Origin: Paenibacillus_D sp047238105 | GTDB lineage: Bacteria > Bacillota > Bacilli > Paenibacillales > Paenibacillaceae | Direction of reading: 5' to 3' | NCBI RefSeq assembly: GCF_047238105.1 | Contig: NZ_JBDFMD010000001.1 | Location: 6,386,001 to 6,450,000, forward strand | Length of the DNA stretch: 64,000 nucleotides | Shown: positions 8,870 through 16,772 of the stretch, piece after piece | Numbering within the stretch: the stretch's first letter is position 1 | How the letters are laid out: each line of letters begins with the position of its first letter | Translations under genes and position numbers: made by a program | Notes under the pieces: model-generated | The model's input: only the letters and a program-made list of their open reading frames with translations | Told to the model about the DNA's origin: nothing | Database searches by the model: none

Positions 8870-9016
8870 TTCGCTTTTGATCACGAAGTGATTCAGAGAA
8901 GAGGATTCGACATCGAATCTTGAATGCAGTCGAAACTTCCGGTGCTCACGTAGTCTTAACTACGCTCCGCTCCTCAGTTCCTCCTGCCTTCAACCTTCTC
9001 GGTGCTGAAAAGCGAA
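8870..9016. repeat. Dispersed structured intergenic repeat, copy 1
   Basis: This 147-base element is bounded by the terminal inverted repeat TTCGCTTTT (8870-8878) and AAAAGCGAA (9008-9016). It contains small hairpins: ATCAC/GTGAT near 8880, GATTCG/CGAATC near 8915-8930, and CGTAG/CTACG near 8948-8963. Most of it reappears, inverted and with an internal insertion, at 18180-18376. Shared blocks include GATTCGACATCGAATCTTG and TTCCTCCTGCCT. No open frame is evident. The features suggest a small non-autonomous mobile (MITE-like) or REP-type element. Confidence 0.75.
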
Positions 9017-9026
9017 CTATTAAGGG

Positions 9027-9055
9027 TTGAGTATTCATGCTTGATGTTGTATATT
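9027..9055 (+). promoter_or_regulatory. Sigma-A promoter of the acetyltransferase gene
   Basis: TTGAGT (9027-9032), a 17-base spacer and TATATT (9050-9055) lie just outside repeat copy 1, 71 bases before the GNAT start. Confidence 0.55.
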
Positions 9056-9125
9056 TATTCATATTCTTACCAATACAACTATCTCGACCAAGGTGCCGGG
9101 AACGCAGGATGATGGAGGGAGCTTC

Positions 9126-9587
9126 ATGACGACGATGTGCCGCAAAGCGACGTCCGGTGACGTCGATTCGCTATATGAACTGATCAAAGGATACGCCGAA
9201 AAAGGTATCATGCTGCCCCGTTCGCGGGAGGTGCTGGCCCGTCAGATCGACTCGTTTGTCGTTGCGGAGCTGGGTGGCGAGATCGTGGGCTGCGGCTCTT
9301 TGTGCCAGCTCGGAGCCGAGCTGGTGGAGATCCGGTCGCTTGGCATCTCCGAAGGACACAAAGGGCAGGGGATCGGCAGCAAGCTGGTCAGCTATCTCGA
9401 AGGAGAGGCCCGGGAGCAGGAGCTGCCTAAGATTATGGCGCTCACATACGAAGTGAATTTTTTCCTCAAGAACGGCTATGATGTCGTGAGCAAAGACATT
9501 TTTCCCGAGAAGGTATGGACGGATTGCGTCAATTGCGCCAAGCAGCATGCCTGTGATGAGATTGCCGTACTCAAAATACTGAACTGA
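9126..9587 (+). CDS. GNAT N-acetyltransferase, short ArgA-like
   Basis: The 153-residue single-domain GNAT protein has the acetyl-CoA loop (SEGHKGQGIGSKLV) after VEIRSLGI, MLPRSREVL near the N-terminus, and a C-terminal signature WTDCVNCAKQHACDEIAVLK. That pattern is typical of short proteins annotated as N-acetylglutamate synthase in Gram-positives. If correct, it would start arginine synthesis by acetylating glutamate, but no arginine gene is nearby and other acceptors are possible. The start ATG 9126 follows GGAGGGAGC; the frame is open back to 9093. It has its own promoter. The hrcA -35 box follows its stop by one base, so transcription can read through into the heat-shock operon. Confidence 0.8.
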   Translation: MTTMCRKATSGDVDSLYELIKGYAEKGIMLPRSREVLARQIDSFVVAELGGEIVGCGSLCQLGAELVEIRSLGISEGHKGQGIGSKLVSYLEGEAREQELPKIMALTYEVNFFLKNGYDVVSKDIFPEKVWTDCVNCAKQHACDEIAVLKILN

Positions 9588-9588
9588 C

Positions 9589-9618
9589 TTGACAATCGAC
9601 AAGTCGGTTTGGTATTTT
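9589..9618 (+). promoter_or_regulatory. Sigma-A promoter of the hrcA operon
   Basis: A perfect TTGACA (9589-9594) is followed after 18 bases by TATTTT (9613-9618). The CIRCE operator lies directly downstream, covering the expected start of transcription. Confidence 0.7.
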
Positions 9619-9629
9619 TGTATTACGGA

Positions 9630-9656
9630 TTAGCACTCGCTGGATTGGAGTGCTAA
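9630..9656 (+). promoter_or_regulatory. CIRCE operator, HrcA binding site
   Basis: TTAGCACTC (9630-9638), a nine-base spacer and GAGTGCTAA (9648-9656) form a perfect match to the CIRCE consensus. HrcA bound here represses the hrcA-grpE-dnaK-dnaJ operon until GroEL-HrcA balance shifts on heat shock. Confidence 0.98.
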
Positions 9657-9717
9657 CGACCACCGGGATGGTAGTTTTCGGCAGCGATGAGAATCGATTG
9701 CGACAGGAGGGGTTAGG

Positions 9718-10743
9718 ATGTTGACAGAACGACAACGGATGATATTGAATGCGATAGTAGATGACTACATCCGCTCAGCTGAGCCTGTTGGTTCGCGGAG
9801 CATTTCCAAGCGTGGAGATGTTGCCTTCTCTCCCGCAACGATTCGCAACGAGATGGCCGATCTGGAGGATCTTGGCTTCCTGGAGCAGCCGCATACGTCT
9901 GCCGGACGCGTGCCTTCCACCAAAGGTTACCGCTATTATGTTGATCATCTGGTGAAGATCGGCGAGGTAAATGAGCAAGAACTTGAGCGGATCCGGATAT
10001 TTCTGGCCGACAAGATGAATCTTATGGAGCAGGTCATCCAGCACGCTGCGATGATTCTTTCCAATTTGACCAACTACACCTCGATTGTGCTGGGGCCGGA
10101 GATCTTCAGCAACTCGCTGAAGCATTTTCAGCTCATCCCGCTGAACGACGACACCGCGGTCGCGATCGTCGTCACCAATACGGGTCATGTCGAGAATCGC
10201 ACTGTCTCTATCCCGCCGGGAATGGAGATGTCCGAGATGGAGAAGGTTATCCGCATCCTTAACAGCAAGCTTGCCGGCGTGCCACTGACGCGGCTGAGAT
10301 CCCGGCTGTTCTCCGAGGTCGGCGAAGAGCTGGGCAGGTATGCTACACACTGCGAGCAGCTGCTGGATGTATTGGATGAGTCCCTCTCCCATGACGACGA
10401 TCACCGCGTCTACGTCAGCGGCACGACCAATATGCTGACCCAGCCGGAGTTCAGGGACGTCGAGAAGGTGAAGTCGCTGCTTGATCTGTTCGATGAGACC
10501 CCGACGCTGATGAAGCTGGTCAGCTCGCTTCCCGACGGCATCCAGGTGAAGATCGGCCAGGAGAACGGCCATCAGGCGATCAGCAACTGCAGCCTGATCA
10601 CAGCAAGCTACTCGCTGGATGGCCAATCGCTCGGGACGATCGGCATTCTGGGTCCGACCCGGATGGAGTATGGCAAGGTGATCAGTCTGCTGGACGTATT
10701 GTCAAAGGACATGGTGTCGACGCTATCCCGCTGGTACAAGTAG
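9718..10743 (+). CDS. hrcA: Heat-inducible transcription repressor HrcA
   Basis: HrcA is the repressor of class I heat-shock genes and binds CIRCE. The 341-residue product has an N-terminal winged helix (TERQRMILNAIVDDYIRSAEPVGSR..., then SPATIRNEMADLEDLGFLEQPHTSAGRVPS). A GAF-like dimerisation domain follows, and the C-terminus has IGILGPTRMEYGKVISLLD. The start is ATG 9718 behind AGGAGGGGTTAGG. It is first in the operon and is autoregulated through the upstream CIRCE element. Length and motifs are normal. Confidence 0.98.
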   Translation: MLTERQRMILNAIVDDYIRSAEPVGSRSISKRGDVAFSPATIRNEMADLEDLGFLEQPHTSAGRVPSTKGYRYYVDHLVKIGEVNEQELERIRIFLADKMNLMEQVIQHAAMILSNLTNYTSIVLGPEIFSNSLKHFQLIPLNDDTAVAIVVTNTGHVENRTVSIPPGMEMSEMEKVIRILNSKLAGVPLTRLRSRLFSEVGEELGRYATHCEQLLDVLDESLSHDDDHRVYVSGTTNMLTQPEFRDVEKVKSLLDLFDETPTLMKLVSSLPDGIQVKIGQENGHQAISNCSLITASYSLDGQSLGTIGILGPTRMEYGKVISLLDVLSKDMVSTLSRWYK

Positions 10744-10807
10744 GGAGGACAGGGTAAGAAGAGATAAGTCAGGCTCGGCCTGAAATGGATAAGGAGGTGA
10801 TTCATTC

Positions 10808-11434
10808 GTGAAGGCGAACAATGCACATACCGAAGAAGCGCAACAAGATCTGGAACATACGGAACCCGAACAACAAGCCGCTGCCGAAGCGGATGAGAAG
10901 GACGTTCCGGCTGAGGAAGCCGAAGCGACTGCAGAAGAATCAGGGCAAGCTGAGGGTGCAGATGCGGAGCCGACCTCAGAGCAGGATAAGCGGATTGCCG
11001 AGCTGGAGAAGCTCGTCGATGATGGCCAACAGCGGTTGCTGCGGGCTCAAGCGGACTTCGACAACTACCGCAGACGTACTGTCAAGGAGAAGGAAGACTT
11101 GGCCAAGTATGCGTCCAGCAAGCTGATCACCGAGCTGATCCCCGTCATCGACAACTTTGAACGGGCGATCGCTGCTGCCCAGAGCGGCGGCGACCAGGAA
11201 TCGCTTGCCAAAGGCGTCGATATGATCTTCCGCCAGCTCGCTCAAGTGCTGGAGCAGGAAGGGCTTAAGCCGATGGATGCCGTCGGACAGCCGTTCAACC
11301 CGGAGTACCATCAGGCGATCATGCAGGTGGAATCCGAGGAGCATGAGGAAGGCACTGTAGTCGAAGAAGTACAGAAGGGCTACACGCTCAAGGACAAAGT
11401 GATCCGTCCGGCAATGGTCAAAGTCAGCGGCTAG
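10808..11434 (+). CDS. grpE: Nucleotide exchange factor GrpE
   Basis: GrpE is the nucleotide exchange factor of DnaK. The 208-residue product starts with an acidic, Ala/Glu-rich disordered stretch (about residues 1-60). The long coiled-coil helix (RIAELEKLVDDGQQRLLRAQADFDNYRRR) and the beta domain ending GYTLKDKVIRPAMVKVS follow. It starts with GTG 10808 behind a near-perfect AAGGAGGTGA (10790-10799). It lies 64 bases after hrcA in the same operon. Confidence 0.97.
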   Translation: MKANNAHTEEAQQDLEHTEPEQQAAAEADEKDVPAEEAEATAEESGQAEGADAEPTSEQDKRIAELEKLVDDGQQRLLRAQADFDNYRRRTVKEKEDLAKYASSKLITELIPVIDNFERAIAAAQSGGDQESLAKGVDMIFRQLAQVLEQEGLKPMDAVGQPFNPEYHQAIMQVESEEHEEGTVVEEVQKGYTLKDKVIRPAMVKVSG

Positions 11435-11476
11435 TCAGGAGCTGTCTTCAATAGAGCTGTAATCGCGGTGAGCTTG

Positions 11477-11493
11477 CTCGCCGTCTTGGCGAG
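11477..11493 (+). other. Hairpin between grpE and dnaK
   Basis: CTCGCC (11477-11482), a GTCTT loop and GGCGAG (11488-11493) form a compact six-base-pair hairpin without a T tract. It could protect or mark a processing end of the dnaK transcript. Its role is not shown. Confidence 0.4.
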
Positions 11494-11535
11494 AACACTC
11501 ATCTCTCTGTAATTATATAAGGAGGAATATACAAA

Positions 11536-13383
11536 ATGAGTAAAGTAATCGGTATCGACTTGGGCACCACCAACTCTTGCGTAGCTGTTATGGAAGGCGG
11601 CGAAGCCGTCGTTATTCCTAACCCGGAAGGAAGCCGGACGACCCCTTCGGTTGTAGGCTTCAAGAAAGACGGCGAACGGATCGTCGGCGAGCCTGCGAAG
11701 CGTCAAGCCATCACCAACCCTGACCGGACGATCGCTTCCATCAAGCGTTACATGGGTACCAGCCACAAAGAATCGATCGACGGCAAGGAATTCTCGCCTC
11801 AGGAGATCTCTGCGATCATCCTGCAGAAGCTCAAATCGGATGCCGAAGCTTACCTGGGCCAAACGGTAACGCAAGCGGTTATCACCGTACCTGCATATTT
11901 CAATGACAGCCAACGCCAGGCAACCAAAGACGCGGGCAAAATCGCCGGTCTTGAAGTGCTTCGTATCGTCAATGAGCCTACGGCTGCTGCTCTGGCTTAC
12001 GGTCTGGAGAAATCCGAAGATCAGACGATCCTCGTCTATGACCTCGGCGGCGGTACGTTCGACGTCTCGATCCTCGAGCTCGGCGACGGCTTCTTCGAAG
12101 TTAAAGCAACCAGCGGCGACAACAAGCTGGGCGGCGACGACTTTGACCAAGTGATCATCGATCATCTCGTGAGCGAATTCAAAAAAGAGCACGGCACTGA
12201 TCTCTCCAAGGACAAAGCGGCTGTCCAACGTCTTAAGGATGCGGCAGAGAAAGCCAAAAAAGAGCTCTCCGGTGTCATGACGACTTCGATCTCGCTGCCG
12301 TTCATTACGATGGTAGACGGGGTGCCGCAGCATCTCGAGCTGTCGCTCACCCGCGCCAAGTTCGAAGAGCTGTCTGCGGATCTTGTCGAGCGCACGCTCG
12401 CTCCGACACGTCAGGCGCTGAGCGACTCCGGTTTGTCCACCAGCCAGATTGACAAAGTTGTCCTGGTGGGCGGCTCGACACGGATCCCTGCTGTGCAGGA
12501 TGCGATCAAGAAGCTGATCGGCAAAGATCCGCACAAAGGCGTTAACCCCGATGAAGTGGTCGCGCTGGGCGCTGCCGTTCAGGCGGGTGTCCTGACAGGA
12601 GACGTCAAGGACGTCGTCCTGCTCGACGTTACTCCGCTCTCCCTCGGTATCGAGACGGCAGGCGGCGTATTCACGAAGATGATCGATCGCAATACGACGA
12701 TCCCTACAAGCAAATCCCAAGTTTACTCGACCTATGCGGACAATCAGACGAGCGTTGAGATCCACGTCCTGCAGGGTGAGCGTTCGATGGCGAAGGACAA
12801 CAAGACGCTGGGCCGTTTCATGCTCGGCGACATCCCGGTTGCACCGCGCGGCGTGCCGCAGATCGAGGTCACCTTTGATATTGATGCTAACGGCATCGTG
12901 AACGTCTCGGCACTTGATAAGGGTACAGGCAAGAGTCAAAAAATCACCATCACTTCATCCAGCGGCCTGACCGATGAAGAGATCGACCGGATGATGAAGG
13001 ACGCCGAGCTCAATGCGGAGGAAGACAAAAAGCGCCGCGACCTCGTCGAAGCCCGCAATGCGGCTGACCAACTGATCTACTCGGTCGAGAAGACGATCAA
13101 GGATCTGGGCGACAAAGCCGATGCCGGCGAAGTGGCCAAGGCGAACGAAGCCATCGACAAGCTCAAGAAGGCGCTTGAAGGCGAAGGGGAGCTCGAAGAG
13201 ATCACTAAAGCAACCGAAGAGCTGCAAGAAGTTGCACAGCAGCTGTCGATGAAGCTGTACGAGCAAGCGGCTCAGGAGCAGCAAGCTCAAGGCGGCGAAG
13301 GCGGGGAACCAGGCGAAGGCGGCAAAGGACGGGACAATGTCGTCGATGCCGATTACGAAGTCGTGAACGACGACAAAAAATAA
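11536..13383 (+). CDS. dnaK: Molecular chaperone DnaK (Hsp70)
   Basis: This is the ATP-dependent Hsp70 chaperone. The 615-residue length is standard for Firmicutes. It begins MSKVIGIDLGTTNSC. The ATPase domain shows VYDLGGGTFDVSIL and VLVGGSTRIPAVQ, the inter-domain linker is DVVLLDVTPLSLGIET, and the substrate domain and helical lid end in a Gly/Glu-rich tail with DNVVDADYEVV. The one-segment deletion in the ATPase domain typical of Gram-positive DnaK is consistent with the length. The start ATG 11536 lies behind AAGGAGG. It is third in the CIRCE-controlled operon. Confidence 0.99.
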   Translation: MSKVIGIDLGTTNSCVAVMEGGEAVVIPNPEGSRTTPSVVGFKKDGERIVGEPAKRQAITNPDRTIASIKRYMGTSHKESIDGKEFSPQEISAIILQKLKSDAEAYLGQTVTQAVITVPAYFNDSQRQATKDAGKIAGLEVLRIVNEPTAAALAYGLEKSEDQTILVYDLGGGTFDVSILELGDGFFEVKATSGDNKLGGDDFDQVIIDHLVSEFKKEHGTDLSKDKAAVQRLKDAAEKAKKELSGVMTTSISLPFITMVDGVPQHLELSLTRAKFEELSADLVERTLAPTRQALSDSGLSTSQIDKVVLVGGSTRIPAVQDAIKKLIGKDPHKGVNPDEVVALGAAVQAGVLTGDVKDVVLLDVTPLSLGIETAGGVFTKMIDRNTTIPTSKSQVYSTYADNQTSVEIHVLQGERSMAKDNKTLGRFMLGDIPVAPRGVPQIEVTFDIDANGIVNVSALDKGTGKSQKITITSSSGLTDEEIDRMMKDAELNAEEDKKRRDLVEARNAADQLIYSVEKTIKDLGDKADAGEVAKANEAIDKLKKALEGEGELEEITKATEELQEVAQQLSMKLYEQAAQEQQAQGGEGGEPGEGGKGRDNVVDADYEVVNDDKK

Positions 13384-13422
13384 AGCTGGCAAAGATTTTA
13401 TACAGACAAGTGTCAAGTGGCA

Positions 13423-13464
13423 GCGCAAGGTCAAAGTCAGGCGTGGTCTGATTTTGACCTTCGC
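13423..13464 (+). other. Long intercistronic hairpin between dnaK and dnaJ
   Basis: AGCGCAAGGTCAAAGTCAG (left arm, from 13422) pairs with CTGATTTTGACCTTCGCT (right arm, to about 13464), with only single mismatches and a GCGTGGT loop. No T run follows, so it is not a classical terminator. It could reduce dnaJ expression relative to dnaK by attenuation, or stabilise the dnaK 3' end after cleavage. Confidence 0.55.
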
Positions 13465-13511
13465 TTGTGTCAGGACGCTGTTAAAGGATTGAATCAACGG
13501 GAGGTGACCAT

Positions 13512-14636
13512 GTGGCGGAGAAACGGGACTATTATGAAGTGCTTGGCTTAGGCAGGGATGCGACAGCGGACGATGTCCGCAAATCATACCGCAAGCTGGC
13601 CCGGCAGTATCACCCCGATGTAAACAAGGCCAGTGATGCCGAGCAGAAATTCAAGGAAGTCAAAGAAGCTTATGACGTCCTCAGCGATGATCAGAAGCGA
13701 GCTACCTATGACCAATATGGCCATGTGGATCCAAATCAAGGGTTCGGAGGCGGTGGAGCCGACTTTAATGGCGGCTTCGGCGATATCTTCGATATGTTCT
13801 TCGGCGGCGGCGGCCGGCGCGACCCCAACGCCCCGCAGCGGGGCAACGATCTGCAATATACGATGACCATCGAGTTCAAAGAAGCGGTCTTCGGCATCGA
13901 AAAGGATATTACGATCCCGCGTACGGAGAACTGCGATACCTGTGACGGTTCCGGCGCCAAGCCCGGTACGCGCCCGGAGACCTGTACGATCTGTCGCGGC
14001 ACAGGGCAGCAGGAAGTGGCACAGAATACGCCGTTCGGGCGGATCGTCAACCGCCGCGCTTGTACGAACTGCAGCGGCACCGGCAAGGTGATCAAGGATC
14101 GCTGCAGCACTTGCGGCGGCGCAGGCAAGGTCAAGAAGCAGCGCAAGCTGCATGTCAAGATTCCCGCCGGCGTGGACGAAGGCGCCCAGATCCGGATGAG
14201 CGGCGAGGGCGAGTCGGGTACCCGAGGCGGTCCGCCTGGAGATCTCTATATTGTGCTGCGTGTCAAGTCGCATGATTTCTTCGAGCGGGACGGCGATGAC
14301 ATCTACTGCGAAGTGCCGCTTAGCTTCGTGCAGGCTGCACTCGGCGACGAGATCGAGATCCCGACGCTGACCGAGAAGGTCAAGCTGAAGATTCCGGCGG
14401 GCACCCAGACCGGCACCTACTTCCGGCTCAAAGGCAAAGGCGTGCCCAAGCTGCGCGGCTACGGCCAAGGCGACCAGCATGTCAAAGTGACGGTCGTCAC
14501 GCCGACCAGGCTTTCCGATGAGCAGAAGGAACTGCTGCGGCAGTTTGCCGGCGATAGTTTGCAGTCGAATGGCGCGGAGCAAGAGCATCATGAATCGATT
14601 TTTGACCGGATGAAGAAGGCCTTCCGGGGAGAATAA
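13512..14636 (+). CDS. dnaJ: Chaperone DnaJ (Hsp40)
   Basis: DnaJ is the J-domain co-chaperone that stimulates DnaK ATP hydrolysis. The 374-residue product has an N-terminal J domain (DYYEVLGLGRDAT, with the HPD motif in YHPDVNK), a Gly/Phe-rich region (GFGGGGADFNGGFG) and four zinc-finger repeats: CDTCDGSG, CTICRGTG, CTNCSGTG and CSTCGGAG. The C-terminal substrate domain follows. The start is GTG 13512 behind GGGAGGTGACC. A nearby ATG at 13510 is out of frame. It is last in the heat-shock operon and is followed by a terminator. Confidence 0.98.
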   Translation: MAEKRDYYEVLGLGRDATADDVRKSYRKLARQYHPDVNKASDAEQKFKEVKEAYDVLSDDQKRATYDQYGHVDPNQGFGGGGADFNGGFGDIFDMFFGGGGRRDPNAPQRGNDLQYTMTIEFKEAVFGIEKDITIPRTENCDTCDGSGAKPGTRPETCTICRGTGQQEVAQNTPFGRIVNRRACTNCSGTGKVIKDRCSTCGGAGKVKKQRKLHVKIPAGVDEGAQIRMSGEGESGTRGGPPGDLYIVLRVKSHDFFERDGDDIYCEVPLSFVQAALGDEIEIPTLTEKVKLKIPAGTQTGTYFRLKGKGVPKLRGYGQGDQHVKVTVVTPTRLSDEQKELLRQFAGDSLQSNGAEQEHHESIFDRMKKAFRGE

Positions 14637-14657
14637 CGGGGCCGCGCTCATCCTTCA

Positions 14658-14708
14658 CAGAGCTTTTCCAATGGTCGCGAGACCTTGCGGAAGAGCTCTG
14701 TTTTGTTT
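14658..14708 (+). terminator. Terminator of the heat-shock operon
   Basis: CAGAGCTTTTCC (14658-14669) pairs with GGAAGAGCTCTG (14689-14700) with one wobble, followed by TTTTGTTT (14701-14708). It closes the hrcA-grpE-dnaK-dnaJ operon. Confidence 0.88.
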
Positions 14709-14777
14709 ATAAATGTAGGTAGGTATGGAGCCGAGCTGGTCCTTTGTGAAGAGACGAATGATAGGGAGCTGAACCGA

Positions 14778-15755
14778 ATGAGATGGCATGAAATTACGAT
14801 CTCGACGACCGAGCAAGCAATTGAAATGATCACGAACTTCCTGCATGAGCTGGATGCCGACGGCGTATCAATCGAGGAATCCGGCACCCTGAACAAGCCC
14901 CGCGATACTTCGCTGGGTCAATGGTACGAGCATCCGCTCAACGATATACCCGAGGGTCAGGCGGTGATCAAGGGGTATTTTCTGGAAGAAAGAGAAGTGC
15001 AGCCGATTCTCTCCAGCGTGGAAGCGTCGATCCGGGGCCTGCGAGAGTTCGGCATCGAGCCGGGGGAGTTCGTCATGACGACTAAGATCGTCGATGAAGA
15101 GGACTGGGCGAATGCCTGGAAGCAATACTTCAAGCCGCTCCGGGTGAGTGAACGGCTCACGATCAAGCCGACCTGGGAGGCATACGAGCCGGCTGAGGGA
15201 GAACGGATCATCGAGCTGGATCCCGGCATGGCCTTTGGCACCGGCACCCATCCGACGACAGCTCTATGCTTGCGAACGCTGGAGACTGTTATCCAGGGGG
15301 GCGAAGAGGTCATCGATGTCGGCACAGGCTCCGGCATCCTGGCGATCGGCGCCTGCCGGCTCGGCGCGAGCCGCGTCCTGGCACTTGATCTCGATCCGGT
15401 CGCTGTCTCCAGTGCAACCGAAAATACGAGATTGAACGGACTGGAGGATGTGATCCAGGTCAAGCTGAGCGACCTGCTCGGCGTGCTGCAGGCAGGGGAG
15501 CAGCAGAGCGAAGAGACGCTCCAGGTGCAGGTGCCTGTCGATGTAGTCGTCGCCAATATTCTGGCGGAGATCATCATGCTGTTCCTGGACGATGTCTACG
15601 CGGCGCTCAAGCCGGGAGGGACTTATATCGCCTCCGGCATTTACGAGAACAAGGAAGAGCTGGTCGCGCAGGGACTGCGCGATGCAGGATTTGAAGTGGT
15701 GGAACGGTTCCGGGAGGACAGCTGGATTGCATTCGTGGCTCGCAAGCCTGTTTAA
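14778..15755 (+). CDS. prmA: Ribosomal protein L11 methyltransferase PrmA
   Basis: PrmA trimethylates ribosomal protein L11 using S-adenosylmethionine. The 325-residue product has an N-terminal substrate-recognition domain beginning MRWHEITISTTEQA. The Rossmann domain has the SAM loop (VIDVGTGSGILAIGACRLGA), the acidic strand ALDLDPVA and the catalytic-region motif VVANILAEI. PGMAFGTGTHPTT is diagnostic. The start ATG 14778 has AGGGAGC upstream; the frame stays open to 14685, inside the dnaJ terminator, so that longer form is unlikely. The 249 bases after it hold a CCCCC/GGGGG hairpin (15778-15793) without a T run, and an extended -10 promoter. Confidence 0.96.
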   Translation: MRWHEITISTTEQAIEMITNFLHELDADGVSIEESGTLNKPRDTSLGQWYEHPLNDIPEGQAVIKGYFLEEREVQPILSSVEASIRGLREFGIEPGEFVMTTKIVDEEDWANAWKQYFKPLRVSERLTIKPTWEAYEPAEGERIIELDPGMAFGTGTHPTTALCLRTLETVIQGGEEVIDVGTGSGILAIGACRLGASRVLALDLDPVAVSSATENTRLNGLEDVIQVKLSDLLGVLQAGEQQSEETLQVQVPVDVVVANILAEIIMLFLDDVYAALKPGGTYIASGIYENKEELVAQGLRDAGFEVVERFREDSWIAFVARKPV

Positions 15756-15932
15756 CGCAAGTTAACAAGACCGGATCCCCCCTTAATAGGGGGCCAAAAT
15801 CAAGAAAGCTGGGAACAACAGCGATCGGAAGAACGATCCGTTACCTTGAGGCTTTATTTTGATGGCAGTCTGGGTTTTGTGCATACTTCTTAATCCATAG
15901 CGGGACAGTGCTGGATCAAGCGGGGCGGACCA

Positions 15933-15941
15933 TGCTATAAT
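15933..15941 (+). promoter_or_regulatory. Extended -10 promoter of rsmE-mtaB
   Basis: TGCTATAAT (15933-15941) is a perfect -10 with the TGN extension. The -35 candidate TGGATC (15912-15917) is poor, as is usual for extended -10 promoters. It lies 64 bases before the rsmE start. Confidence 0.6.
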
Positions 15942-16004
15942 AGGTAGTTGACAAGCTCCGCTCTGTTGGAGCTGGAGTCTGGAATGCTGGAACGAGGGAT
16001 GCTT

Positions 16005-16769
16005 ATGCAACGTTATTTTATAGATGCCGCACGCTTTGCGGCCCATAGGGTAACCATCGGCGGCAATGACGCCCACCATATCGTCAGAGTGATGCGGATG
16101 ACGCCAGGCGATCAGTTTATCGTCAGCGATGGCGAGTCGAGGGAAGCTGTAGCTGAGATTGCGGAGCTGGCGCCCGGCGAGGTGATCGCCGAGATCGTCG
16201 AGCTGCGGGAGATGACAAGCGAACCGCTCTGGCACATCGTCATCGCCCAGGGGCTGCCCAAAGGCGATAAGATGGAGACCGTCATCCAGAAGGGGACGGA
16301 GATCGGCGCCGCCGGTTTTATCCCGTTCCAGTCGGAGCGGGTTGTCGTGCAGTATGATGACAAGAAGGAAGGCAAGCGCCTCGAGCGCTGGCAGAGAATC
16401 GCCAAGGAGGCCGCTGAGCAAGCTCACCGCAGCAAGATACCGCCAGTTCGGCCGGTTATGTCCTGGCCGGCTCTGCTGGCGGAGGCGGGCGGGTACGATC
16501 TGGCGCTGCTCTGCTACGAGAAGCAGAGCGAGACTCCTTCGCACGGCCTGCGCGAGCTGATCGCCCTAGATACAGATGCGCAGCAGATGCGCAAGGTACT
16601 GCTTATTGTAGGCCCGGAGGGCGGCTTCTCGGAGCGCGAGGTGGCGGAAGCGGAAGCTTGCGGCATCCGCATTGCTGGTCTGGGCAGACGGATATTACGG
16701 ACGGAGACGGCAGCTTTGGTGGGACTTACCTGCCTGATGTACGAATCCGGAGAAATGGGAGGAATATAG
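16005..16769 (+). CDS. rsmE: 16S rRNA (uracil1498-N3)-methyltransferase RsmE
   Basis: RsmE methylates N3 of U1498 in 16S rRNA and is a SPOUT (knotted) methyltransferase. The 254-residue product starts MQRYFIDAARFAAHRV with the small PUA-like domain (DAHHIVRVMRMTPGD). The knot domain follows with GLPKGDKMETVIQKGTEIG and the SAM-binding end LIVGPEGGFSEREV plus GRRILRTETA. I chose ATG 16005 (GAGGG six bases upstream) over ATG 15999, which would touch that site. mtaB follows after three bases, so the two genes are coupled. Confidence 0.96.
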   Translation: MQRYFIDAARFAAHRVTIGGNDAHHIVRVMRMTPGDQFIVSDGESREAVAEIAELAPGEVIAEIVELREMTSEPLWHIVIAQGLPKGDKMETVIQKGTEIGAAGFIPFQSERVVVQYDDKKEGKRLERWQRIAKEAAEQAHRSKIPPVRPVMSWPALLAEAGGYDLALLCYEKQSETPSHGLRELIALDTDAQQMRKVLLIVGPEGGFSEREVAEAEACGIRIAGLGRRILRTETAALVGLTCLMYESGEMGGI

Positions 16770-16772
16770 ACG

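Noticed and set aside
8870..9016. Considered as a riboswitch or small RNA gene
   Set aside because: The terminal inverted repeats and a second, inverted copy elsewhere favour a repeat element. No terminator with a T run belongs to it.
11431..12939. Reverse-strand open frame of 502 codons opposite dnaK
   Set aside because: This is the familiar dnaK antisense open frame produced by codon bias; no independent evidence supports a gene.
15778..15793. CCCCC/GGGGG hairpin after prmA as a terminator
   Set aside because: The five-base-pair stem has no T run after it, so it was not listed as a terminator, though it may affect the transcript end.
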